Notes under the pieces: model-generated | Told to the model about the DNA's origin: nothing | Database searches by the model: none | The model's input: only the letters and a program-made list of their open reading frames with translations | Part shown: positions 8,249-16,309 of the stretch, piece by piece | How positions within the stretch are numbered: position 1 is the stretch's first letter | Layout of the letters: each line of letters opens with the position of its first letter | Assembly: GCF_010211755.1 (NCBI RefSeq) | Contig: NZ_PDWR01000001.1 | Location: 153,657 to 217,656, forward strand | Direction of reading: 5' to 3' | Length of the DNA stretch: 64,000 nucleotides | From: Pseudoxanthomonas sangjuensis | GTDB lineage: Bacteria; Pseudomonadota; Gammaproteobacteria; Xanthomonadales; Xanthomonadaceae | Program-made: the position numbers and the translations under genes

Positions 8249-9268
8249 ATGGCGGATGTGCGGCTGGAACAGGTACGCAAGGTCTATCCGGACGGCCACG
8301 TCGCCGTGCACGGGGCCACGTTCGAGGTCGCCGACGGCGAACTGATGGTGCTGGTCGGCCCGTCGGGCTGCGGCAAGTCGACGTTGCTGCGGATGATCGC
8401 CGGGCTGGAGGAAATCAGCGGCGGCACGCTGAGCATCGGCGGGCGCGTGGTCAACGACGTCGCGCCGAAGGACCGCGACATCGCGATGGTGTTCCAGAAC
8501 TACGCGCTGTATCCGCAAATGACGGTCGCGGAGAACCTGGCCTTCGGGCTGAAGCTGCGCGGCATCGGCAAGGCCGAGGCGAAGCAGCGCATCGATGCGG
8601 CGGCGGAAACGCTGGGGCTCGCCGGCTTGCTCGGCAAGCTGCCGAAGGAGCTTTCCGGCGGCCAGCGCCAGCGCGTGGCGCTGGGCCGCGCGCTGGTGCG
8701 CGAACCGAAGGTGTTCCTGCTCGACGAGCCGCTGTCGAACCTCGACGCCAAGCTGCGCAACAACGTGCGCAGCGAGATCGCGCGATTGCACAGGCGACTC
8801 GGCGCGACGATGGTCTACGTGACCCACGATCAGGTCGAGGCGATGACCCTGGGCCAGCGCATCGTGGTGTTGAACGAGGGCGTGGTCCAGCAGATCGACA
8901 CGCCGATGGCGCTGTACGAGCGCCCGGCCAACCTGTTCGTCGCGGGGTTCCTCGGCAGCCCGGCGATGAATTTCCTGCGCGGCGACGCGGCGAAGCGGTT
9001 TTCGCCGCATGGCGGGCGCGACGTGGTGCTCGGCATCCGTCCGGAGCACCTGCGGCTGTCGGCGGGCGAGGGCGCGTTGCGCGCGCAGGTCGAGCTGGTC
9101 GAGCCGGTCGGCAGCGAGAGTTTCGTGCACCTGCGTTCCGGCGATCACGCGCTGGTGGCGCGGGTCGAACCGGATCGCGCGCCTGCGGTCGGCGACACGG
9201 CTGGCTTCGACCTCGCCATCGACCGCCTGCATTTTTTCGATGCGGAATCCGGCCTGCGGCTCATGTAG
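8249..9268 (+). CDS. Sugar ABC transporter ATP-binding protein (MalK/UgpC/MsmK type)
   Basis: Cytoplasmic ATPase energising CUT1 sugar importers, 339 residues. Domains: nucleotide-binding domain to about residue 235 with Walker A GPSGCGKST (37-45), Q-loop Q83, signature LSGGQ (135-139), Walker B VFLLDE (155-160) and switch His193 in VTHDQ, then a C-terminal TOBE/OB-like regulatory domain. Start ATG 8249 follows a GGGAGCGGG ribosome site; the longer frame from 8174 lacks homology. No permease is adjacent. It is the likely partner of the two permeases at 1-1172 or a shared multitask ATPase (inference). The stop TAG is supplied by the repeat that begins there. Confidence 0.93.
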   Translation: MADVRLEQVRKVYPDGHVAVHGATFEVADGELMVLVGPSGCGKSTLLRMIAGLEEISGGTLSIGGRVVNDVAPKDRDIAMVFQNYALYPQMTVAENLAFGLKLRGIGKAEAKQRIDAAAETLGLAGLLGKLPKELSGGQRQRVALGRALVREPKVFLLDEPLSNLDAKLRNNVRSEIARLHRRLGATMVYVTHDQVEAMTLGQRIVVLNEGVVQQIDTPMALYERPANLFVAGFLGSPAMNFLRGDAAKRFSPHGGRDVVLGIRPEHLRLSAGEGALRAQVELVEPVGSESFVHLRSGDHALVARVEPDRAPAVGDTAGFDLAIDRLHFFDAESGLRLM

Positions 9269-9289
9269 GAGCGGCGCAAGCCGCGACCG
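9264..9289 (+). repeat. REP-like GTAGGAGCGG element, copy 1
   Basis: Short dispersed palindromic repeat: TGTAGGAGCGGC, then GCAA, then GCCGCGACCG, folding as a GCGGC/GCCGC hairpin. Its TAG (9266-9268) is the stop codon of the upstream ATPase gene. An inverted copy follows at 9332-9357 and a third copy lies at 56590-56612. Confidence 0.8.
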
Positions 9290-9331
9290 CGCCTTTCCCA
9301 CATCGACCAATATGTCCGTCAGCCGAACCTC

Positions 9332-9357
9332 CGGTCGCGGCTGACGCCGCTCCTACA
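9332..9357 (-). repeat. REP-like GTAGGAGCGG element, copy 2 (inverted)
   Basis: Minus-strand copy of the repeat at 9264-9289, identical except in the small loop (GTCA here, GCAA there). The two copies form an inverted pair 42 bases apart (a REP/BIME-like unit) that can fold into one long hairpin between the convergent ABC ATPase and aminotransferase genes. Confidence 0.8.
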
Positions 9358-9382
9358 GGAATCGGTCCCCGGTGGAAACAAC

Positions 9383-9404
9383 GAGGGAGGCCGAAGCCTC
9401 CCTC
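9383..9404 (-). terminator. Intrinsic terminator of the aminotransferase gene
   Basis: Perfect 9-bp stem GAGGGAGGC/GCCTCCCTC closed, on the minus strand, by a stable UUCG tetraloop and followed by GTTGTTTCC. It lies 27 bases beyond the stop of the minus-strand aminotransferase. Confidence 0.75.
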
Positions 9405-9430
9405 CTCGCATCCCGGATCGTCGAAGCGAA

Positions 9431-10636
9431 TCAGCCGCGGCTGACCTCGTAGACCGCCTTGGCCACGTGGTCCAGGTTGCTGGTGCGCAGCGCGGCCACG
9501 CAGATGCGGCCGGTGCCGACCGCGTAGACCGCGTATTCCTCGGCCAGCCGCTTCACCTGCGCCGCGCTCAGGCCCGAATACGAGAACATGCCGGCCTGCT
9601 TCTGCACGAAGCCGAATTCCGGCGCGCCCAGCGCGGCCAGCTTCTGCACGAAGCCGGCGCGCATCGCGTGGATGCGGTCGCGCATCTCGCCCAGTTCGGC
9701 CAGCCATTGCGTGCGCAGCTCGTCGCTGTTCAGCACGCCGGAGACCAGCGTCGCGCCGTGGGTCGGCGGGTTGGAATAGTTGGCGCGGATGAGGCGGCGC
9801 ACCTGCGACTTCACCCGCGCGGCCTCGTCCCGGTCGCCGCAGACGACGCTCAGCGCGCCGACGCGCTCGCCGTACAGCGAGAACGACTTCGAATACGAGC
9901 TGGCCACCACGTAGGCCGGAATGCCCGACGCGCCGAACAGGCGGATCGCGTGGGCGTCGGTGTCGGCGTCCTTGTCGAAGCCCTGGTAGGCCATGTCGAT
10001 GAACGGAACCAGCCTGCGTTCCTTCACCAGTTCGACGACCTGCTTCCACTGCGCCTGGTCCAGGTCGACGCCGGTCGGGTTGTGGCAGCAGGCGTGCAGC
10101 AGGACCACGGTGTTCGGCTCCAGCCTGCCCAGGTCCTCGAGCATGCCGGCGAAGTCGAGGCCGTGGGTCGCCGCGTCGTAGTAGCGGTAATCGACGATCT
10201 CGAATTCGACCGCGCCGAACAGCGCGCGGTGGTTTTCCCAGCTCGGCGTGCTGATCGCGACCTTGCTGCCGGCCGGCAGGAACTTCTTCAGGAACTCCGC
10301 GCCGACGCGCAGCGCGCCGCTGCCGCCGAGGGTCTGCGCGGTGGTCACGCGGCCGGCGGCCAGCAGTTCCGAATCCGCGCCGAACACCAGCTTCTGCGTG
10401 GCCGCGTTGTAGCCGGCCAGGCCGTCGATCGCGATGTACCCGCGCGGGCGGATTTCCTTCAGCAGCGCCTGTTCGACCGCGATGACCGATTTGAGCACCG
10501 GGATGCGGCCCTCGTCGTCGCAATAGATGCCCACGCCGAGGTTGGCCTTGATGGCGCGGGGGTCGGCATTGAAGGCATCGGTGATGCCCAGGATCGGATC
10601 GCCTGGAACCAGTTCGACGTTTGCGAATACGGACAC
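9431..10636 (-). CDS. Aromatic-amino-acid/aspartate aminotransferase (class I)
   Basis: PLP-dependent transaminase exchanging amino groups between aspartate or aromatic amino acids and 2-oxoglutarate. 401 residues from a GTG at 10636, standard for AspC/TyrB. Visible signatures: GGSGALRVG, HACCHNPTG (cofactor-binding Asn), DMAYQGF, and the PLP lysine in SSYSKSFSLYGER; the substrate-carboxylate arginine is in AALRTSN. Starting at GTG gives MSVFANVELVPGDP, the conserved beginning of the family. The open frame continues much further upstream but without homology. AspC versus TyrB specificity cannot be decided by eye. Confidence 0.93.
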   Translation of the reverse strand: MSVFANVELVPGDPILGITDAFNADPRAIKANLGVGIYCDDEGRIPVLKSVIAVEQALLKEIRPRGYIAIDGLAGYNAATQKLVFGADSELLAAGRVTTAQTLGGSGALRVGAEFLKKFLPAGSKVAISTPSWENHRALFGAVEFEIVDYRYYDAATHGLDFAGMLEDLGRLEPNTVVLLHACCHNPTGVDLDQAQWKQVVELVKERRLVPFIDMAYQGFDKDADTDAHAIRLFGASGIPAYVVASSYSKSFSLYGERVGALSVVCGDRDEAARVKSQVRRLIRANYSNPPTHGATLVSGVLNSDELRTQWLAELGEMRDRIHAMRAGFVQKLAALGAPEFGFVQKQAGMFSYSGLSAAQVKRLAEEYAVYAVGTGRICVAALRTSNLDHVAKAVYEVSRG

Positions 10637-10843
10637 GGTGAAGGTCGCTCGGAAGGAGGTGGGAGAAGAGGGGCGTCTGCGCGCGGCAAACCATGCGATG
10701 TTAACAGGCGCACCCGGTCCGCCCAACGCAAACCTTTGATTCCGTTCGCGCCGCAACCGTCGTTCCGGAGCGGGCGGGGCGATCCCGGGCAGACGGGCCG
10801 GGGCCGGCGTCGAAGGCCGGAGCATCGACCCGCGCCGGCCCGT

Positions 10844-10985
10844 TATACTCACCCATTGGCGCGCGCCGCGTGCCTGGCCGGGGCTTTGGAAATCAAGGCC
10901 CTGGAGATGGAACTTCACCCAAATCGACACCTGCGGCAACGCGCCGGCACCTTGCCGGGCGCGGTGCCTGGAAGCCAAACGCCGC
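10844..10985 (+). promoter_or_regulatory. Promoter and structured leader upstream of smc
   Basis: The 349-base stretch between the divergent aminotransferase and smc genes (10637-10985) holds no gene I can support. It contains a good -10 hexamer TATACT (10844-10849) pointing toward smc, leaving an unusually long leader of about 130 bases. The leader has at least two stems: GGGCTTTG with CAAGGCCC (near 10881-10902), and GGCACC with GGTGCC overlapping a GCGCCGG/CCGGGCGC stem (about 10945-10970). No known riboswitch is recognised. The half nearer the aminotransferase shows nothing distinct. Confidence 0.45.
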
Positions 10986-13900
10986 ATGCGCCTCACCACG
11001 ATCAAGCTGTCCGGTTTCAAATCCTTCGTCGATCCGACCACCCTGCACTTGCCGACCAACATGACCGGCGTGGTCGGTCCCAACGGCTGCGGCAAGTCCA
11101 ACGTCATCGATGCGGTGCGCTGGGTCATGGGCGAAAGCTCGGCCAGCCGCCTGCGCGGCGACAACCTGACCGACGTGATCTTCTCCGGCAGCTCGGCGCG
11201 CAAGCCGGTGTCGATGGCCACGGTCGAGCTGATCTTCGACAACAGCGACCACACCATCACCGGCGAGTTCGCTGCGTTCAACGAGATCTCGGTCAAGCGC
11301 ACCGTCGGCCGCGACGCGCAGAGCAACTACTACCTCAACGGCACCAAGTGCCGCCGCCGCGACATCACCGACCTGTTCCTCGGCACCGGCCTGGGCCCGC
11401 GCAGCTACTCGATCATCGAGCAGGGCATGATCAGCCAGATCATCGAGGCCAAGCCCGAGGAACTGCGCATCTACCTGGAGGAAGCCGCCGGCATCTCCAA
11501 GTACAAGGAGCGCCGCAAGGAAACCGAGACCCGCATCCGCCACACCCGCGAGAACCTCGACCGCCTCAACGACCTGCGCGAGGAAATCGCCAAGCAGCTC
11601 GAGCACCTCAAGCGCCAGGCCCGCCAGGCCGAGCAGTACCAGGCGCTGCAGGAAGAGCGCCGGATCAAGGACGCCGAGTGGAAGGCGCTGGAATACCGCG
11701 GCCTCGACGGCGAGTTGCAGAAGCTGCGCGAGGCGCTCGCGCAGGAAGAGACCAGGCTGCAGCAGCTGATCGCCGAGCAGCGCGAGGCCGAGGCGAAGAT
11801 CGAAACCGGCCGCGCCAGCCGCGAGACCGCCAGCGAGGAACTGAACAAGGCGCAGGCCGAGGTCTACCAGGTCGGCAGCACGCTGGCGCGCATCGAGCAG
11901 CAGATCCAGCACCAGCGCGAACTGGCGCAGCGCCTGCAGAAGGCGCGCGACGAGGCGCAGAGCGCGCTGGCCGAACTGGGCCAGCACATCAGCGACGACG
12001 AGACCAAGCTGACGGTGCTGCGCGCCTCGATCGACGAGGCCATGCCCAAGCTGGAGCAACTGCAGGCCGACGATGGCGCCCGCCAGGATGCGCTGCGCGA
12101 GGCCGAGGCGAAGCTCGCCGACTGGCAGCAGCGCGCCGACGCGCATGCCCGCGAAGCCGCCGAAGCGGCCCGTGCGGCCGAAGTCGAGCGCACCCGCGTC
12201 GACTACCTCGACAAGCAGGCCTTCGAAGCCGACCGCCGCCGCGAAGCGTTGTCGGGCGAGCGCCTGGGCCTGGACCTCGACGCGCTGGCCGCCAGCTTCG
12301 CCGAGGCCTTCGAGCAGCACGAAACCCAGAAGGCTTCGCTGGAAGGCCTGACCGCCGACCTCGAAGCCCGCAAGCACACCGTCACCGAGTTGCAGGACCA
12401 GCAGCGCAGCGCGCAGGCCGAACTGGCCGAAGTGCGCAAGCAGGCGCAGGCCGCGCGTGGCCGGCTGTCGTCGCTGGAAGCCCTGCAGCAGGCCGCGCTG
12501 GGCCAGGAGCAGGGCGCCGCCGTCGCATGGCTGAAGGCGCGCGGGCTGGACGATGCCGCGCGCGTCGGCGAGAAGCTGGTGGTCGAACCGGGCTGGGAGA
12601 ACGCGGTCGAAAGCGCGCTGGGCCAGCTGATCGAAGGCGTGCTGGTCGAATCGCCGGAAACCCTGGTCGACGCGTTGGGCGAACTCGGCGAAGGCCGCAT
12701 CGCGCTGGTGGCTTCCGACGCGGAAGCCGTTTCCTTCGCCCCGACCTCGCTTGCCGCGAAGGTGCAGGGCCCGGCGGCGATCCGTCGCCTGCTCGCGCGC
12801 CTGCACGTAGCCGGGGACCTGGCCGAAGCGCGCCGCCTGCTGCCGCAGCTGGGCGACGGCGATTCCATCATCACCCGCAATGGCGAGCGCTTCGGTGCCG
12901 GTTGGGTGCGCGTGCTGCGTTCCGGCGCGGCCAAGCAGGGCGCGCTGTTGCGCGAGCGCGAGATCCAGGCGCTGCGTGCCGAGATCGAGCAACTGCAGCA
13001 CCGCGAACACGAACTGGAGCGCGGCATCGTCGCCTGGCGCGACCGCCTGCTCGCCGCCGAGCAGCAGCGCGAGGACGCGCAGCGCGCGTTGTACATGGCG
13101 CACCGCAGCGTTTCCGAACTCGCCGGCCAGCTGCAGAGCCAGCAGGGCCGCGTCGACGCCGCGCGCAACCGCATCGACCGCATCGACGGCGAGCTGGCGC
13201 AACTGGCCGAAACCCTCGACACCAGCCGCGAGCAGGCCAGCGAGGCGCGTGGCCGCCTCGAGGAGGCCGTCGCGCGCATGGCCGAACTGGAAACCGCGCG
13301 CCAGCAGCTGGAAACCGAACGCCGCGAGCTCGCCGACGCCCGCGACCAGCTGCGCGACGCCGCCCGCGCCTCGCGCGACGCCGCGCACGCGCTGGCGCTG
13401 ACCGTCGAGTCGCAGCGCGCGCAGATCGTCGCGCTGGAACAGGCGCTGCAGCGCATGGGCAGCCAGCGCGGGCAACTGGACTCGCGCCTGGGCGAACTCG
13501 CTTCGCAACTGGCCGAAGGCGATTCGCCGGTGCAGTCGCTGGAAGCCGAGCGCCAGACCGCGCTGGAGCAGCGCGTGCTGGCCGACCGCAAGCTCGGCGA
13601 GGCGCGCGCCGCGCTCGACGGCCTCGACAACGAACTGCGCCAGCACGAACAGACCCGCCACCAGCGCGAGGAGCAGTCGCTGCAGCAGCGCGAGCGCATC
13701 TCGCAGCGCAAGCTCGACCAGCAGGCGCTGGCGATGAAGGCCGAGGCGCTGACCGAAGCGGTGGTGAAGGCCGGCTTCGAACTCGATGCGGTCATCGCCG
13801 CGCTGCCGGAAGTCGCGTCGCTGGCCGACTGGGAGCAGACGGTCAACGCCATCGACGCGAAGATGCGCCGCCTGGAGCCGGTCAATCTGGCCGCGATCCA

Positions 13901-14489
13901 CGAATACGGCGAGGCCGAGCAGCGCAGCCAGTACCTCGATGCGCAGAACGCCGACCTGACCAGCGCGCTGGAGACGCTGGAGGACGCGATCCGCAAGATC
14001 GACCGCGAGACCCGCGGCCGCTTCAAGGACACCTTCGACCGCGTCAACGCCAGCGTGCAGGAACTGTATCCGCGCCTGTTCGGCGGCGGCCACGCCTACC
14101 TGGAACTGACCGGCGAGGACCTGCTCGACACCGGCGTGACCATCATGGCGCGCCCGCCGGGCAAGCGCGTGTCGAACATCTCGCTGCTGTCCGGCGGCGA
14201 GAAGGCGATGACCGCGGTGGCGCTGGTGTTCGCGATCTTCCGCCTCAACCCGGCGCCGTTCTGCCTGCTGGACGAGGTCGATGCGCCGCTCGACGAGGCC
14301 AACGTGGGCCGCTTCACCGCGATGGTGAAGGAGATGAGCGAGAAGGTGCAGTTCCTGTTCGTCACCCACAACAAGGCGACGATGGAAGCCGCGCACCAGC
14401 TCAGCGGCGTGACCATGCGCGAACCGGGCGTCAGCCGCCTGGTGTCGGTCGACCTGGCCGAAGCCGCGCGCCTGGCCGGCGCGGCCTGA
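10986..14489 (+). CDS. smc: Chromosome segregation protein SMC
   Basis: Structural-maintenance-of-chromosomes ATPase, 1167 residues, full family length. Order: N-terminal head with Walker A GPNGCGKSN (31-39); long coiled coil rich in E/Q/A/R; a central hinge around residues 500-640 flanked by glycine-containing segments; second coiled coil; C-terminal head with signature LSGGE (1068-1072) and Walker B LLDE (D1096/E1097). It acts in the cytoplasm on the nucleoid. In this lineage SMC replaces MukB. It is followed by zipA after 275 bases, so replication/division genes cluster here (smc, zipA, ligA). Start ATG agrees with the conserved opening MRLTTIKLSGFKSF. Confidence 0.98.
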   Translation: MRLTTIKLSGFKSFVDPTTLHLPTNMTGVVGPNGCGKSNVIDAVRWVMGESSASRLRGDNLTDVIFSGSSARKPVSMATVELIFDNSDHTITGEFAAFNEISVKRTVGRDAQSNYYLNGTKCRRRDITDLFLGTGLGPRSYSIIEQGMISQIIEAKPEELRIYLEEAAGISKYKERRKETETRIRHTRENLDRLNDLREEIAKQLEHLKRQARQAEQYQALQEERRIKDAEWKALEYRGLDGELQKLREALAQEETRLQQLIAEQREAEAKIETGRASRETASEELNKAQAEVYQVGSTLARIEQQIQHQRELAQRLQKARDEAQSALAELGQHISDDETKLTVLRASIDEAMPKLEQLQADDGARQDALREAEAKLADWQQRADAHAREAAEAARAAEVERTRVDYLDKQAFEADRRREALSGERLGLDLDALAASFAEAFEQHETQKASLEGLTADLEARKHTVTELQDQQRSAQAELAEVRKQAQAARGRLSSLEALQQAALGQEQGAAVAWLKARGLDDAARVGEKLVVEPGWENAVESALGQLIEGVLVESPETLVDALGELGEGRIALVASDAEAVSFAPTSLAAKVQGPAAIRRLLARLHVAGDLAEARRLLPQLGDGDSIITRNGERFGAGWVRVLRSGAAKQGALLREREIQALRAEIEQLQHREHELERGIVAWRDRLLAAEQQREDAQRALYMAHRSVSELAGQLQSQQGRVDAARNRIDRIDGELAQLAETLDTSREQASEARGRLEEAVARMAELETARQQLETERRELADARDQLRDAARASRDAAHALALTVESQRAQIVALEQALQRMGSQRGQLDSRLGELASQLAEGDSPVQSLEAERQTALEQRVLADRKLGEARAALDGLDNELRQHEQTRHQREEQSLQQRERISQRKLDQQALAMKAEALTEAVVKAGFELDAVIAALPEVASLADWEQTVNAIDAKMRRLEPVNLAAIHEYGEAEQRSQYLDAQNADLTSALETLEDAIRKIDRETRGRFKDTFDRVNASVQELYPRLFGGGHAYLELTGEDLLDTGVTIMARPPGKRVSNISLLSGGEKAMTAVALVFAIFRLNPAPFCLLDEVDAPLDEANVGRFTAMVKEMSEKVQFLFVTHNKATMEAAHQLSGVTMREPGVSRLVSVDLAEAARLAGAA

Positions 14490-14493
14490 ACCC

Positions 14494-14554
14494 ATCCCCC
14501 GCCCGCGGGGGAGGGTGCCGAAGGGGGATAAGGCGCGCGAGCGCAGCGAGCCGG
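14494..14554 (+). repeat. Dispersed C-rich/G-rich hairpin repeat
   Basis: CCCCCGC then CCGC then GGGGG hairpin followed by AGGGTGCCGAAGGGGG and a GCGAGCGCAGCGAGC tail. The same pattern (hairpin, GTGCCCGAAGGG-like spacer, GCGAGCG tail) recurs near 16177-16310, 47139-47215 and 48727-48790. It is a non-coding family common between genes in xanthomonads. Confidence 0.6.
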
Positions 14555-14562
14555 CTTTCGCT

Positions 14563-14659
14563 CGTCATTCCCGCGCAGGGACCCGGCGGCTTTCGCTCAT
14601 CCGGCCATGCGCGCGCCGAAGCGCGGGGACACTGGATTGCCGCTTCCGCGGCAATGACG
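14563..14659. repeat. Dispersed inverted-repeat element (CGTCATT...AATGACG)
   Basis: Region bounded by CGTCATTCCCGCG on the left and GCGGCAATGACG on the right, with GGACACTGGATTGCCGC inside, typical of a non-coding repeat scattered through proteobacterial genomes. Together with the preceding repeat it fills most of the 275-base smc-zipA gap. No open frame of merit is present. Confidence 0.5.
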
Positions 14660-14764
14660 GTTCCGGGGAGGAGATGCGTCATCGCATGACCGTCCCGGGC
14701 CGACAACCGGTTGCCGCCGGTTTTGCTACCCTGTCGCGAATTCGGAAACAGAGACCCCCGGCAC

Positions 14765-15487
14765 ATGTCCGAAATGACCCTGCTCAGAATCGGCATCCTG
14801 ATCGCCGGACTGATCCTGATCGGCGCGATCGTCTTCTTCGGCAGGCCGAAGAAACCCAGCCAGGGCAGGCGGGTGGAACGCGCCGAGCCGGGTTCGCAGA
14901 ATGCCGAACGGGTGGAGCCGGGCCTGGGCGACGATGCGCCGGACTACAGTTCCGACGCGGTCAGCCAACCCGAGCTGGGATTGCCGGGCGGCGTGGCGCT
15001 GCCGGAGAACGACCTCGGCAAGCGGCCCAGCCAGGACTTCGACAAGATCGTTTCGCTGTACGTGGCGGCGCGCGCCGGCCATACCCTGCGCGGCGAGGAC
15101 ATCGTGGTCGCCGCGGAGAAGACCGGGCTGGTGTTCGGGCACATGAACGTGTTCCACCGGCTGGTCGAGCACCATCCGGAACGCGGACCGGTGTTCAGCA
15201 TGGCCAACATCATGCAGCCGGGCAGCTTCGACATGACCACGATCCGCGAACTGGAGACGCCGGCCATCGCGTATTTCCTCACGCTGCCTGCGCCGATGCC
15301 GGCGCTGGAAGCATGGGACATGATGCTGCCGAACGTGCAGCGCATGGCCGAGTTGCTCGAGGGCGTGGTGCTGGACGACAGCCGCAACGCGCTCGGCCGC
15401 CAGCGCATCATGCACATCCGCGAGGAGCTGCGGGCCTACGACCGCCAGCACGAGGCGCCGCCGCTGACCAAGACGCCGCGCTGGTGA
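14765..15487 (+). CDS. zipA: Cell division protein ZipA
   Basis: FtsZ anchor of the divisome. 240 residues: an N-terminal membrane helix (residues 7-26, LRIGILIAGLILIGAIVFFG), a short basic then acidic/proline-poor linker, and a C-terminal globular FtsZ-binding domain from about residue 100 (VSLYVAARAG, then VFHRLVEHHPERGPVFSMANIMQPG). This is the N-out, C-in topology of ZipA. Start ATG 14765 places the helix at the very N-terminus; the longer frame lacks homology. The smc-zipA-ligA neighbourhood is typical of gammaproteobacteria (ligA follows two genes on). Confidence 0.93.
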   Translation: MSEMTLLRIGILIAGLILIGAIVFFGRPKKPSQGRRVERAEPGSQNAERVEPGLGDDAPDYSSDAVSQPELGLPGGVALPENDLGKRPSQDFDKIVSLYVAARAGHTLRGEDIVVAAEKTGLVFGHMNVFHRLVEHHPERGPVFSMANIMQPGSFDMTTIRELETPAIAYFLTLPAPMPALEAWDMMLPNVQRMAELLEGVVLDDSRNALGRQRIMHIREELRAYDRQHEAPPLTKTPRW

Positions 15488-15644
15488 GCGCCGTGCCGTG
15501 CGCGCAGCCACGGGGATGGCGCGCCGCGGGGAATCCGCACCTTGCCGACCCGGGTAGCCGGTATCCGCGGCCCGGACCGGTTGCCTGCCACGCGCAATTC
15601 CGGTATGTCGTCATGCATCGAATGATCGTCACGGAGCGACTGCC

Positions 15645-16169
15645 ATGTCCCAGGAAAACCTGATCGCGGTTGTCACCGATGCCCTGCGCGGACAAGTGCA
15701 GGCCGAACTGCCGGCGGAACTGCGGGTTTCGCTCGCAGCGACGGCGTCCGCCGGGGAGGGGGCGGCCGGCGTGTCGGTGCACCTGTTCCGGGTGGCATTG
15801 CCGATCGTGGCGCGCTCGGTGCCGCTGCTGTCGGGCGACGGCCGCCGGCTGCGCCCGGAAATGAACCTGCAACTGGATTACCTGCTGGTCGGCCATGCGG
15901 ACGACGCCCTGCGCGCGCAGGCGAGCCTGGGAGCGGCGATGCGCGCGCTGCTGCAGGCGCCGATGCTGCAGGAGGAATCGGTCCGCCCGCTGCTGTCGCG
16001 CCCGGATCTGCTCGATTCGCTGCTGCCGGCGTCGCTGTCGGTGCACTGGAAGGCGCTGGAGTTGCCGCTGCAGGAACAGGCCGCGGTATGGGCGGCGGTC
16101 GGCGACAGGATGGGCAACGGCATGTTCTGGCGCGCCGACGTGTCGTGGCAGGGGAAGGCGGAGACCTGA
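15645..16169 (+). CDS. Pvc16 N-terminal-like (DUF4255) protein, orphan
   Basis: 174-residue soluble protein. The pattern VSVHLFRVALPIVAR (15 residues), then PEMNLQLDYLLVGHADD and GAAMRALLQAPML, matches my recollection of the DUF4255/Pvc16 N-terminal family. That family is best known from contractile injection systems (PVC/Afp), where Pvc16-type proteins cap or regulate the tube. Here none of the other tail, sheath or baseplate genes is nearby. It sits alone between zipA and a Tat-exported aminotransferase. No signal peptide or membrane helix. The stop codon lies in the loop of a 7-bp hairpin (16160-16176). The family assignment is tentative; alternatively it is a standalone lineage-specific protein. 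Confidence 0.55.
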   Translation: MSQENLIAVVTDALRGQVQAELPAELRVSLAATASAGEGAAGVSVHLFRVALPIVARSVPLLSGDGRRLRPEMNLQLDYLLVGHADDALRAQASLGAAMRALLQAPMLQEESVRPLLSRPDLLDSLLPASLSVHWKALELPLQEQAAVWAAVGDRMGNGMFWRADVSWQGKAET

Positions 16170-16176
16170 GGTCTCC
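16160..16176 (+). other. Hairpin with the stop codon at its apex
   Basis: GGAGACC, then the TGA stop of the DUF4255 gene, then GGTCTCC: a perfect 7-bp stem whose 3-base loop is the stop codon. A C-rich repeat-like stretch follows to about 16310, with no T-run, so it is not a clear intrinsic terminator. Confidence 0.5.
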
Positions 16177-16309
16177 TTCCCCCGAAAGGGAGCAGAGGTC
16201 GGCGAACGGGGTCGTCGGAAAGCTCCCCGTGGCGGTATCGCCTGGATGATTGTCGGCGCGAACCCCGGCCTGCGCCTTCGGCACGCCTTCTCCCGCCGGG
16301 GGGAAGGGC

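Noticed and set aside
9467..14689. Long plus-strand open frame over the aminotransferase and smc, and a minus-strand one over smc (10893-14495)
   Set aside because: Shadows of smc and the aminotransferase; compositions are repetitive (Arg/Ala/Gln), with no motifs.
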